DNA of 64,000 nt from JANQGH01 sp039177555 (GTDB lineage: Bacteria; Pseudomonadota; Alphaproteobacteria; DSM-16000; Inquilinaceae). Position numbers and translations under genes: made by a program. The notes beneath the pieces were generated by a model. The model was not told where the DNA came from and searched no databases. It saw only the letters and a program-made list of their open reading frames with translations. Shown here piece after piece: positions 1 to 7,769 of this stretch (position 1 is its first letter; each line of letters starts with the position of its first letter). The stretch is taken from assembly GCA_039177555.1 (NCBI GenBank), contig JBCDFV010000002.1:124001-188000 (forward strand), in the 5' to 3' direction.

Positions 1-777
1 TTCGCCGCGTAGTATTGCCATGATCTGGAGGATCCAGATGAACATCGTGACGAAGCTGCCATACAGCATGAAGGCACCGAAGATGGCCATCTTTGTGACT
101 TCGTCGCCATCCGAAGCGGCGTAGTACATTTGCTTGATCTGCTGGGTCTCGAAAGCGGTCAAGAGCGCGAACACGCCGACCACCGCGAACGACAGCAGAA
201 GCTGGAAGCCCATGGAGCCGAGGAAGATGTTCACGACCACGGCCAGCAGTAGGCCGATGGCGACCATCATCAAGATCCGGCCCATCGGCGACAGGTCGCG
301 CTTGGTCGTGTAGCCGAACAGGCTCATGCCAGCGAACATGCCGGCGGTGATGAAGAAAGCGCGCGCGATGTCCGCCGCGCCGCCATCCTGGCTCAGGAAG
401 AAGAAGATCATCGGCGAGATGAGGAGGCCCCACATCGCCGCGTAGGCCCAGTAACACGCGTGGGCCGCCACCGTGCTGCGCGTCAGCATGATGCGCGGCG
501 CCAGGAAACCAAGACCGATGATGCCGATGAACAGGACCCACTTAATCGGTCCCACCGCAATGGTATACATAAGCTGCGGGTTGTTCGCCATGAACAGGGT
601 GATCAACCCCGTCAAAGCAACGCCTAGCGCCATATAGTTGTAGACGCGCAGCATGTACCGGCGCAGGCCTTCATCGACCTCCGCCCGGTCTTGCGTGTTG
701 ATCTGGCTATTGCCGGTCACCTGCCAGCCTTGCCGTGCAGCCAGAGCGCCGCGTCCGTTCTGTCTACCCAAAGCCAT
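1..777 (-). CDS. Bax inhibitor-1 / YccA family membrane protein (C-terminal end at window edge)
   Basis: Translating the minus strand from the ATG at 777 gives 259 codons with no stop before the window edge. The protein has a hydrophilic N-terminus of about 40 residues and then about seven hydrophobic segments, the layout of the UPF0005/Bax inhibitor-1 family. Family-like stretches include FGYTTKRDLS in the middle and LLTAFETQQIKQMYY near residue 220, and the last residues (ILQILRGE) match where these proteins normally end, so probably only a few codons are missing. An AAGGGG-like ribosome site precedes the ATG. Family members are inner-membrane proteins (YccA interacts with FtsH; others are proposed calcium-leak channels). 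The exact role here cannot be read from sequence. The 135 bases between it and the next gene show nothing notable. Confidence 0.9.
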   Translation of the reverse strand, partial: MALGRQNGRGALAARQGWQVTGNSQINTQDRAEVDEGLRRYMLRVYNYMALGVALTGLITLFMANNPQLMYTIAVGPIKWVLFIGIIGLGFLAPRIMLTRSTVAAHACYWAYAAMWGLLISPMIFFFLSQDGGAADIARAFFITAGMFAGMSLFGYTTKRDLSPMGRILMMVAIGLLLAVVVNIFLGSMGFQLLLSFAVVGVFALLTAFETQQIKQMYYAASDGDEVTKMAIFGAFMLYGSFVTMFIWILQIMAILRGE

Positions 778-912
778 CGACAATCCCCTTCCGATCCGGT
801 GGCATTAAACTCGACACGCAATATCGTGAAGATCGCGGTCCGGTTCAATGGGATTCGGCGCCGGATTCGCTGAAATTCGCCTGATTTTCCTTACAATTCC
901 GCTGTCACAGCA

Positions 913-3489
913 TCATTCGTTGCGCAACAGGGGGGCGGCCTTCCGCCGCAGGGCCAGCCAGGTGCCAGCCAGGCCGAGCGCAAGGGTGATGCCAAGGGCG
1001 ATCAGCGCCGTTGCGGTCAGTGACAGAGGCAGGAAAATCCACTCATCGACGTTCATCACCTCCGTCAGGACGGCCCAGGCCGCGATAGTGCCTACTGCGG
1101 TGGCGATCAGCGCCGCGACCAGTCCTAGCAGGCCGTACTCGACCAGGAACGCGCGGATCACGTTGCCGCGTGTCGCGCCCAGGACCTTCAGCACGACGGC
1201 ATCATAGACCCGGCGCCGATGTCCGGCCGCGATGGCGCCGCCGAGAACGAGCGTGCCGGCAATCAGCGTCACGGCCGCGACGGCACGGACGGCGGTGCCG
1301 ATTTGAAGCAGAACCTCGTTCACGGTATCCAGCGCATCGGCGACACGTACGGCCGTGACGTTCGGGAACGCCTCGCCGATCGCGCGCTGAAGTCCGGTTT
1401 CCTGGTCCGGCGGAATGCGCACCGTCGCGATCAGCGTATGCGGCGCGTTGACCAGCGGTTCCGGCGACAGCACCATGGTGAAGTTGACGTTGATGGTTGA
1501 CCAATCGATGTCGCGGACGTTGGCGACCTCTGCCTCGATATCCCGGCCAAGAACATTGATGGTCAGGGTGTCGCCGACACCAAGGCCGAAAGCGTTGGCA
1601 ATGTCCCGATAGACCGATATCAGGGGCGGCCCGGCATAGTCCGGCGCCCACCACTCGCCATCGATGATGGTGTAGCGGTCGGATGGCTCGGTGGCGTAGC
1701 TGACGCCCCGATCGCCCTCGATCAGCCAGCTTTCCTCCGGATCCTGCAGTGCCTCGGCGGCGGGCACGCCATTGGCCGCGACGATCCGGCCGCGCAGCGA
1801 GGGCACCTCGACGACCTGGCTGGCGCCCTGTTCGTAAGCCGCCGCTTCGAACGGTTCGCGCTGGTCCGGCTGGATGTCGACGAAGAAGAAGCTGGGCGCC
1901 TGGTCCGGGATCTGGTCCTGGACCTGCCGGCTCATATTGCCTTCGATCAGCGAAATCGCGACCAGGACCGTCAGCCCTAAACCCAGCGATAGGACGAGGT
2001 TTGCCGTTGGGGCGCCCGCCCGGGTCAGGTTCGATGTGGCCAGCCGTACGCCCATACGGCGCGATCGGGGCAGCACACGTACGATCGCGACGATCGCGAT
2101 CGCCACCAGCCGGAAGGCCAGGACCACCACCACCGCGCCGGCAACGAACCAGGCCGCAAAGTCCGGGCGGTCAGCGGTGCCGATCGCCAACGCCGCGAGT
2201 GCGACGGTCGTCACCACGGTGGCCAGCACATAGGGCAGGCGGGGCCAGCCCGTCGTCGGCACGATGAGGTTCCGGAACAGGCTGGCGGCCGGGATGTCGC
2301 GGGCCTTGGCGATTGGCCAGATCGAAAAGGCGAGCGTGGTCAGCACGCCAAACCCGGCCGCCAGCAACAGGGCTGACGGATAAATCCCGATGCTCACCGA
2401 GATCGGCAGCAACTCGGACACAAGATCGCCGACCAGGACCGGCACGACCGCGCCGACGATCAAGCCGATGATGATGCCCAGGCCGGCCAGGATCAGGATT
2501 TGGATGAAATAGATCCGGAAGATCAGACGGCCCTCGGCGCCAAGGCATTTCAGGGTCGCGATCGTTGCGATTCTGGTATCGACAAAGGCCTTCACGGCGT
2601 TGCCGATGCCGACACCACCGACCAACAGCGCCGTCAGCCCGACCAGCGTCAGGAACAGCGCCAGCCGGTCGATCATGGTCTGCAATTGCGGTGCGGCGTC
2701 GCTGAAGTCGGTGATGCTCCAGCCCGCCTCTGGGTGGGCGGCGCGTATGGCCGCGATCGCGTCTTCGGCGGGCAGGTCCTGCGGCAAGCGCAGGCGATAA
2801 TTCCAATAGACCAGGCTGCCCGGCTGAAGAAGACCGGCGGCCTCGATCGCGCCGCGCGACACCATCAGGCGCGGTCCAAGGACAAAGGCGCCGGCGGCCG
2901 CGCGGTCGGGCTCTTCCTCGATCACCGCCCGGACATCGATCTCGATCTCGCCGATGCGCAGCCGATCGCCGACGGACAGGTCATGCCGGGTCAGAATGGT
3001 CTCGTCGGCAACCGCGCCCCAGACCCCGTCAATCTGTCCCAACGCCTCATCGATCGGCAGGGGCGGGGCCAGATCCATCTCGCCGTAGAGCGGATAGACG
3101 TCGTCAACCGCTTTCAGTTCGACCAGGCTGCTGTCTTCGCCGTCGATCGTGCGCGCCATGGCGCGGGCCTCAACGATCTCCGAGACGTCGCCCAGAGACT
3201 CCAAGGTCGCGCGCTGTGCCTCGTCCGCCTGGATGAAGACCAGGCGCAGGGAGACGTCGCCGCCAAGGATGGCCCGGCCGTCATCGCGCAGGCTCGACTG
3301 CACGCCGCTCGCCAGCGAGTTCACCGTGGCAATCGCGGCGACGCCCAGGACGAGGCAGCCTAGGAAAATCCAGAACCCGCGCAGACCGCCGCGCAACTCT
3401 CGGCGCGCCAAACGCGCCGCCAGGCCCCATCGCACGCTGGTTGCCGACACGCCCCTATTCCGCCGCTTGCTCGGCCGGCTCGCCGGCAT
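913..3489 (-). CDS. ABC transporter permease, FtsX-like (YbbP family)
   Basis: This 858-residue protein has one N-terminal membrane segment (about residues 35-60), a large periplasmic region, a central block of membrane helices, a second periplasmic domain and three C-terminal helices. This is the duplicated FtsX/MacB-core layout of E. coli YbbP. It lies directly downstream of an ATPase gene and overlaps it by 35 bases, so the two form one transporter. The whole locus (ATPase plus large permease, divergent from tesA) has the same organisation as ybbA-ybbP/tesA in E. coli. The transported substrate is not established; related proteins act in lipid or lipoprotein handling or export. The family assignment is firm and the substrate unknown. 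Confidence 0.88.
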   Translation of the reverse strand: MPASRPSKRRNRGVSATSVRWGLAARLARRELRGGLRGFWIFLGCLVLGVAAIATVNSLASGVQSSLRDDGRAILGGDVSLRLVFIQADEAQRATLESLGDVSEIVEARAMARTIDGEDSSLVELKAVDDVYPLYGEMDLAPPLPIDEALGQIDGVWGAVADETILTRHDLSVGDRLRIGEIEIDVRAVIEEEPDRAAAGAFVLGPRLMVSRGAIEAAGLLQPGSLVYWNYRLRLPQDLPAEDAIAAIRAAHPEAGWSITDFSDAAPQLQTMIDRLALFLTLVGLTALLVGGVGIGNAVKAFVDTRIATIATLKCLGAEGRLIFRIYFIQILILAGLGIIIGLIVGAVVPVLVGDLVSELLPISVSIGIYPSALLLAAGFGVLTTLAFSIWPIAKARDIPAASLFRNLIVPTTGWPRLPYVLATVVTTVALAALAIGTADRPDFAAWFVAGAVVVVLAFRLVAIAIVAIVRVLPRSRRMGVRLATSNLTRAGAPTANLVLSLGLGLTVLVAISLIEGNMSRQVQDQIPDQAPSFFFVDIQPDQREPFEAAAYEQGASQVVEVPSLRGRIVAANGVPAAEALQDPEESWLIEGDRGVSYATEPSDRYTIIDGEWWAPDYAGPPLISVYRDIANAFGLGVGDTLTINVLGRDIEAEVANVRDIDWSTINVNFTMVLSPEPLVNAPHTLIATVRIPPDQETGLQRAIGEAFPNVTAVRVADALDTVNEVLLQIGTAVRAVAAVTLIAGTLVLGGAIAAGHRRRVYDAVVLKVLGATRGNVIRAFLVEYGLLGLVAALIATAVGTIAAWAVLTEVMNVDEWIFLPLSLTATALIALGITLALGLAGTWLALRRKAAPLLRNE

Positions 3490-4165
3490 CGACGATCATA
3501 CCGTCTTCCAGGCGAACGATCCGGTCGCATCGCGCCGCCAACTCCCGATCATGGGTGATCAGCATCAGCGTGGCGCCGCGCCGCCGCGACAGGTCGAACA
3601 TCAAATCGATGATCTGGTGGCCGGTGCTTCCGTCCAGATTGCCGGTCGGCTCATCGGCCAGCACCAGCATTGGCTCGGCGGCGAACGCCCGGGCGAGCGC
3701 GCATCGCTGCTGTTCCCCGCCGGACAACTGGCCCGGATAGTGCGTCAGCCGATGGCCCAGGCCGACCGCCTCAAGCCCCTCGCGGGCCTTGTCGAACGCG
3801 TCAGCCCGGCCGGCCAGTTCAAGCGGAATGGCGACGTTTTCCAGCGCCGACATGGTCGGCACCAGGTGGAAGTTCTGAAACACGATGCCGACCTGGTCTC
3901 TACGGAACAGGGCCAGTGCGTCTTCCGACAGGCCGGTCAGTTCCTGCCCATAGACCGACACAGTGCCGCTCGTGGCCCGCTCCAGCCCGCCGATCACCAT
4001 CATCATGGATGACTTGCCGGAGCCCGACGGCCCGACGATGCTGACGACCTCGCCGCCGCCGATCGTCAGATTTATCCCGCGCAGGATGTTGACCGGGCCG
4101 GCCATGCTGTCCAACTCTAAATGCACATCGCGAAGAACGACCGCAGCGGGCAAAGGACGATCCAT
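3455..4165 (-). CDS. ABC transporter ATPase (YbbA family)
   Basis: This 236-residue ATPase energises the YbbP-like permease downstream. It has a Walker A motif at residues 45-52 (GPSGSGKS), the Q-loop (VFQNFHLVP), an LSGGEQQR signature and a Walker B (LVLADEP) followed by the NLD D-loop, and it belongs to the LolD/MacB/YbbA group. An open frame extends upstream to 4267. I prefer the ATG at 4165 because AGGGA lies about 7 bases upstream of it; an ATG at 4180 is the alternative. The start codon shares its bases with the tesA start on the other strand, so each promoter must lie inside the neighbour's coding region. Confidence 0.88.
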   Translation of the reverse strand: MDRPLPAAVVLRDVHLELDSMAGPVNILRGINLTIGGGEVVSIVGPSGSGKSSMMMVIGGLERATSGTVSVYGQELTGLSEDALALFRRDQVGIVFQNFHLVPTMSALENVAIPLELAGRADAFDKAREGLEAVGLGHRLTHYPGQLSGGEQQRCALARAFAAEPMLVLADEPTGNLDGSTGHQIIDLMFDLSRRRGATLMLITHDRELAARCDRIVRLEDGMIVDAGEPAEQAAE

Positions 4166-4166
4166 G
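4163..4166. other. Shared CATG: opposing start codons of tesA and the YbbA-like ATPase
   Basis: The palindrome CATG supplies the ATG of tesA on the plus strand (4164-4166) and the preferred ATG of the ATPase on the minus strand (4165-4163). Each start has its own purine-rich ribosome site inside the other gene's reading region (AAAGGA at about 4152-4157 for tesA; AGGGA on the minus strand near 4173). Both start choices are inferred, so the exact overlap could shift. Confidence 0.5.
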
Positions 4167-4868
4167 AAATTCCCTGACATCAGTCGGTGGCGCGGGCCGG
4201 GCATGCCAGCCAGAGATGGACGCGGAGTTTCGGGAGTCAATGGCTGGGCCGCAGTGTCCGTCGTCACCGTGGCTCTCGTTGCTGTCCCGGCGACCGCGGA
4301 ACCGCTGGTTCTGCTCGCGCTTGGCGACAGTCTGGTCGCGGGATTTGGCCTGCCGCCCGATGACGGCTTTACGGCGGTGCTGGAAGACGCCCTGCAGGCC
4401 GAAGGCTACGACGTCACCGTCGTCAATGCGGGTGTTTCGGGCGACACGACCGCCGGCGGCGTCGCACGTTTGGATTGGTCGCTGGCGGACGATCCCGATG
4501 CGGTTCTGGTCGAATTGGGCGCCAACGACATGCTGCGCGGGCTTGACCCCGAGGACGCGCGCGAGAACCTCTCGGCCATCCTGGCGCGGCTTCGCGACGA
4601 GGGCATTCCCACGCTGCTGGCCGGCATGCGGGCCAGCCCGAGCTGGGGACCGGAGTATCAGGCGGCGTTCGACACGATTTACCCTGATCTTGCCAGCGAA
4701 TACGGCGTGCCGCTGTACCCGTTTTTCCTGGAGGGCGTCGCCGCCGACCCGGCACTCAACCAGCCCGACGGCATTCACCCGAACCGCGACGGCGTAGATG
4801 TCATCGTGGCAAATCTCCTGCCCTATGTGATCGACTTGATCGACGGACAGACCAGCGCCGGCGGTTGA
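4164..4868 (+). CDS. tesA: Arylesterase / multifunctional acyl-CoA thioesterase I (TesA-like, SGNH hydrolase)
   Basis: The product is 234 residues, with a hydrophobic segment ending in an AxA-type signal cleavage site near residue 45, so it should be periplasmic. SGNH-hydrolase blocks are clear: GDS with the nucleophile Ser56, an oxyanion Gly in NAGVSGDTT, GAND in block III and the DGIHPN motif near residues 202-207 carrying the catalytic Asp and His. These enzymes hydrolyse acyl esters, thioesters and lysophospholipids. I chose the ATG at 4164 because AAAGGA sits 7 bases upstream and the resulting signal peptide is sensible; the frame opens further upstream but has no better start. It is divergent from the YbbA/YbbP-type transporter, as in E. 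coli. Confidence 0.9.
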   Translation: MKFPDISRWRGPGMPARDGRGVSGVNGWAAVSVVTVALVAVPATAEPLVLLALGDSLVAGFGLPPDDGFTAVLEDALQAEGYDVTVVNAGVSGDTTAGGVARLDWSLADDPDAVLVELGANDMLRGLDPEDARENLSAILARLRDEGIPTLLAGMRASPSWGPEYQAAFDTIYPDLASEYGVPLYPFFLEGVAADPALNQPDGIHPNRDGVDVIVANLLPYVIDLIDGQTSAGG

Positions 4869-4963
4869 TCCCGCCTGGGCCGCATCCAATCTGTTGGGTC
4901 CCAACGATTTAGGGGCGCGACCCTCTTCCGGCTGCGCCTCTCCCAGCGACAGGATGGCTCAAG

Positions 4964-6001
4964 ATGGAAATGCGTCGGCTTGGCCGAACCGATGTCGATG
5001 TCTCCGTGCTGTGCCTCGGCACCATGACCTGGGGCCAGCAGAACAGCGAGGCCGAGGGCCATCAACAGATGGACTATGCCGTCGGCAAGGGCATCAACTT
5101 CTTCGACACGGCGGAGATGTATGCCGTGCCGCCCACGCCAGAATCCTACGGCTCGACGGAAGAGATCATCGGCACCTGGTTCAAGGCGCGCGGCAACCGC
5201 GACCGTATCATCCTTGCGACCAAGATCGCGGGCCCCGGAGACATGGGCTGGGTGCGCGACGGTCATACGCGGCTTGACGAGAAGAATATCCTGGCGGCCG
5301 CCGAGGCCAGCCTGAAGCGTCTGCAGACCGACTATATCGACCTGTTCCAGGTTCATTGGCCGAACCGCACGGTGAACAAGTTCGGCCAGCTCGGCTTTAC
5401 CGAGGCGGGGGAAGAGGACTTTGTCCACCCGGAGGAGACGCTGGCGGCACTGGCCAAACTGGTGCAACAGGGCAAGGCGCGCCATGTCGGCGTCAGCAAC
5501 GAATCCGCCTGGGGCACGATGACCTACCTGGCGGCCGCGGATCGCGCCGGCCTGCCTCGGATCGCATCGATCCAGAACGCCTATAACCTGCTGAACCGGG
5601 CTTTTGAGGTGGGATTGAGCGAGATCGCGGCGCGCGAACAGGTGGGCCTGTTGGCCTACTCCCCGCTGGCGGGCGGTGCGCTCTCCGGCAAATACCTGAA
5701 CGGTGCCGTGCCAAAGGGCTCGCGGCGGGATTTCGATTGGCGCCCGTCGCGCTATGCGACGCCAAATGCGGATCCGGCCGTGACGCGCTATCTCGAAATC
5801 GCCCGACGCCACGGGCTCGACCCGTGCCAGATGGCCATCGCTTACGTGAACAGCCGGCCGTTCGTGACGTCCAGCATCATCGGCGCGACGACGATGGATC
5901 AACTGAAGACCAATATCGGCGCGGCCGAAGTGGCGCTGAACGATGAGGTGCTTTCCGAGATCGAGGCCGCACACCACGACTACACCATCCCGTGCCCGTG
6001 A
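4964..6001 (+). CDS. Aldo/keto reductase (Tas-like)
   Basis: This 345-residue single-domain (beta/alpha)8 reductase should use NADPH to reduce carbonyls. The catalytic tetrad can be placed: Asp48 and Tyr53 (FFDTAEMY), Lys87 (LATKIAG) and His131 (QVHWPN). Late nucleotide-binding segments (GLLAYSPLAGGALSGKY and the SSIIGATTMDQL stretch) are also present. Length and motifs resemble the Tas/AKR11-12 type. The next gene, thpR, starts 8 bases downstream and may be cotranscribed. The physiological substrate cannot be inferred. Confidence 0.9.
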   Translation: MEMRRLGRTDVDVSVLCLGTMTWGQQNSEAEGHQQMDYAVGKGINFFDTAEMYAVPPTPESYGSTEEIIGTWFKARGNRDRIILATKIAGPGDMGWVRDGHTRLDEKNILAAAEASLKRLQTDYIDLFQVHWPNRTVNKFGQLGFTEAGEEDFVHPEETLAALAKLVQQGKARHVGVSNESAWGTMTYLAAADRAGLPRIASIQNAYNLLNRAFEVGLSEIAAREQVGLLAYSPLAGGALSGKYLNGAVPKGSRRDFDWRPSRYATPNADPAVTRYLEIARRHGLDPCQMAIAYVNSRPFVTSSIIGATTMDQLKTNIGAAEVALNDEVLSEIEAAHHDYTIPCP

Positions 6002-6008
6002 GTGCGTC

Positions 6009-6545
6009 ATGCACCGGCTGTTCGTCGCCATCGAGATTCCGCAAGCCGTGCGGCAGATGCTCGCGCTGCTGCAAGGCGGCGTGCCGGGCGCGCGCTGGGT
6101 TTCGCCAGACAATTTCCATCTGACCCTGCGCTTCATCGGGGATGTCTCACCGCCCGCGATCAGCGACCTGATAGCGGGCTTGGGGCAGATCTCGGCCCCC
6201 GCATTCACACTGCAACTCGAAGGGGTCGGCAGTTTCGGCAATGGCCGCACGAAGTCCGTGCTGTGGGCCGGCGTTCAACGCTCCGATGCCCTGAAGTTCC
6301 TTCGCGACAAGGTCGATCGGGCCGTGGTCGCGTCCGGTTTCGCGCCCGACGGTCGCAAGTTCACGCCCCACATCACGCTCGCCTATGCCAAGCAGGCGCC
6401 GACAAACCGCTTGACGGGCTGGTTGGGCGACCATGCTCTCTTCCGCAGCCAGGCGATCGAGGTCGCTGGTTTCGCGCTGATGGAAAGCCGCCGTGGCGGC
6501 GAAGGCTCCGTCTATACTGAGCTTGCCCAGTTCGATCTGGCCTGA
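6009..6545 (+). CDS. thpR: RNA 2',3'-cyclic phosphodiesterase (2'-5' RNA ligase family)
   Basis: The 178-residue protein belongs to the 2H phosphoesterase superfamily. The two defining HxTx motifs are HLTL at residues 37-40 and HITL at 121-124, spaced as in ThpR/LigT. Family members hydrolyse 2',3'-cyclic phosphate ends of RNA or ligate tRNA halves through a 2'-5' bond in vitro. The frame is open upstream to 5943, but the ATG at 6009 gives the normal MHRLFVAIEIP start, 8 bases after the aldo/keto reductase stop. Function is soluble and cytoplasmic. Confidence 0.92.
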   Translation: MHRLFVAIEIPQAVRQMLALLQGGVPGARWVSPDNFHLTLRFIGDVSPPAISDLIAGLGQISAPAFTLQLEGVGSFGNGRTKSVLWAGVQRSDALKFLRDKVDRAVVASGFAPDGRKFTPHITLAYAKQAPTNRLTGWLGDHALFRSQAIEVAGFALMESRRGGEGSVYTELAQFDLA

Positions 6546-6659
6546 CCGGCCAACGGAATCTCTTCACAATCCGGCAAGTCTTGCGTGATCGCGACGGAAA
6601 CCACATTGTCCTGCGTTATAGTCACATGTATTTCAAACTCTGACTGTTGATCGCGGCCG

Positions 6660-7769
6660 ATGGCCATTTGGAAGCAAGTTCTGATCGTTGCAGCCCTCGC
6701 GGTGGTCGGGGTTGCCGCCTGGCTGCAGTTCGGTGGCCAGGCAGGCGGCTCATCGGACAACGCGACGAGATGGCGAGGCGCGTCGACGGCCGCCTATGTT
6801 GTGACCGAGCCGGCCGTGCCCGCCGTCAGCGGCCAGCGCCTGCGAGCGGTCGGCACCGCCGAGGCGCGACAGACAGTCAGCCTCTTTCCGGACGTGGCCG
6901 GACAGGTCGTGGCCGTGCATTTCCGGTCGGGCGAGGTCGTTACCGAAGGCCAGGCGTTGGTGCAGTTGGACGACGCGGACGAGCGTCTGGCCGTCGAGGC
7001 GGCCTCCATCATGCTGGCCGACGCCTCGGCGACAGTGGAACGGTACGGTCAGCTTGTCGGCACCGGTGCCGTGTCGACCGTTGCGCGCGACCAGGCGGCC
7101 ACCGCCGTCGATACCGCGACGAACGATCTGGCGCGGGCGCAGCTCGAACTCGATCGGCGGACCATCCGCGCGCCGATCATGGGTCTGGTCGGCATCGTCG
7201 ACCTTGAGCCGGGCGATCGGGTCGACAACACCACACTGATCACACGCATCGACGACAGCGCCACCCTGATCGTGGACTTCACCGTGCCCGAACGCTTCGC
7301 CGGCCAGGTCCATATCGGCCAGCCGATCGTCGCCACCACCGGGGCGTTCCCGGATCAGGTGTTCGAGGGCGAGATCACCGCGCTCGACAGCCGGCTTGAC
7401 GCCGCCAGCCGAACGCTGACCGTGCGCGCCGAGATCGACAATGATGGCTGGCTGGTGCCAGGGCTTGCCTTTGCCGTCGAACTGGCCTTCGAAGGCGCCG
7501 AATACCCTGCTGTCGATGACATTGCCATCCAATGGGATCGTTCCGGATCTTATGTCTGGTCGGTCGAGGAAGATCGGGCTCTCAGGGTCCCGGTGACGAT
7601 CGTCGAGCGCCGCGGTGGGCTGGTCTTGCTCGATGGACCGCTGAACATCGGTGACCCGGTCGTGGTTGCCGGCAGCCAACGGCTGTCGGACGGCAGCGAG
7701 GTTACGCTGGAGCCACCCAGACCGGCGCGTCCGAGCGCCAACCCGGGATCGGAGGGCGCCGGCGGATGA
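6660..7769 (+). CDS. RND efflux periplasmic adaptor (membrane fusion protein)
   Basis: This 369-residue adaptor has an N-terminal membrane anchor or signal segment (residues 6-22), a first lipoyl half with the VxxGxVxxxxVxxGxxVxxGQ pattern (LFPDVAGQVVAVHF... VVTEGQALVQLDD), a helical hairpin, a second lipoyl half (TIRAPIMGLVGIVDLEPGDRV) and beta-barrel/MP domains at the C-terminus. It couples the inner-membrane RND pump to an outer-membrane channel. It overlaps the pump gene by 4 bases. No outer-membrane factor gene is nearby, so a shared TolC-like protein is expected. No clear ribosome site precedes the chosen ATG; an in-frame alternative was not obvious. The upstream 114 bases show no clear operator. 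Confidence 0.9.
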   Translation: MAIWKQVLIVAALAVVGVAAWLQFGGQAGGSSDNATRWRGASTAAYVVTEPAVPAVSGQRLRAVGTAEARQTVSLFPDVAGQVVAVHFRSGEVVTEGQALVQLDDADERLAVEAASIMLADASATVERYGQLVGTGAVSTVARDQAATAVDTATNDLARAQLELDRRTIRAPIMGLVGIVDLEPGDRVDNTTLITRIDDSATLIVDFTVPERFAGQVHIGQPIVATTGAFPDQVFEGEITALDSRLDAASRTLTVRAEIDNDGWLVPGLAFAVELAFEGAEYPAVDDIAIQWDRSGSYVWSVEEDRALRVPVTIVERRGGLVLLDGPLNIGDPVVVAGSQRLSDGSEVTLEPPRPARPSANPGSEGAGG

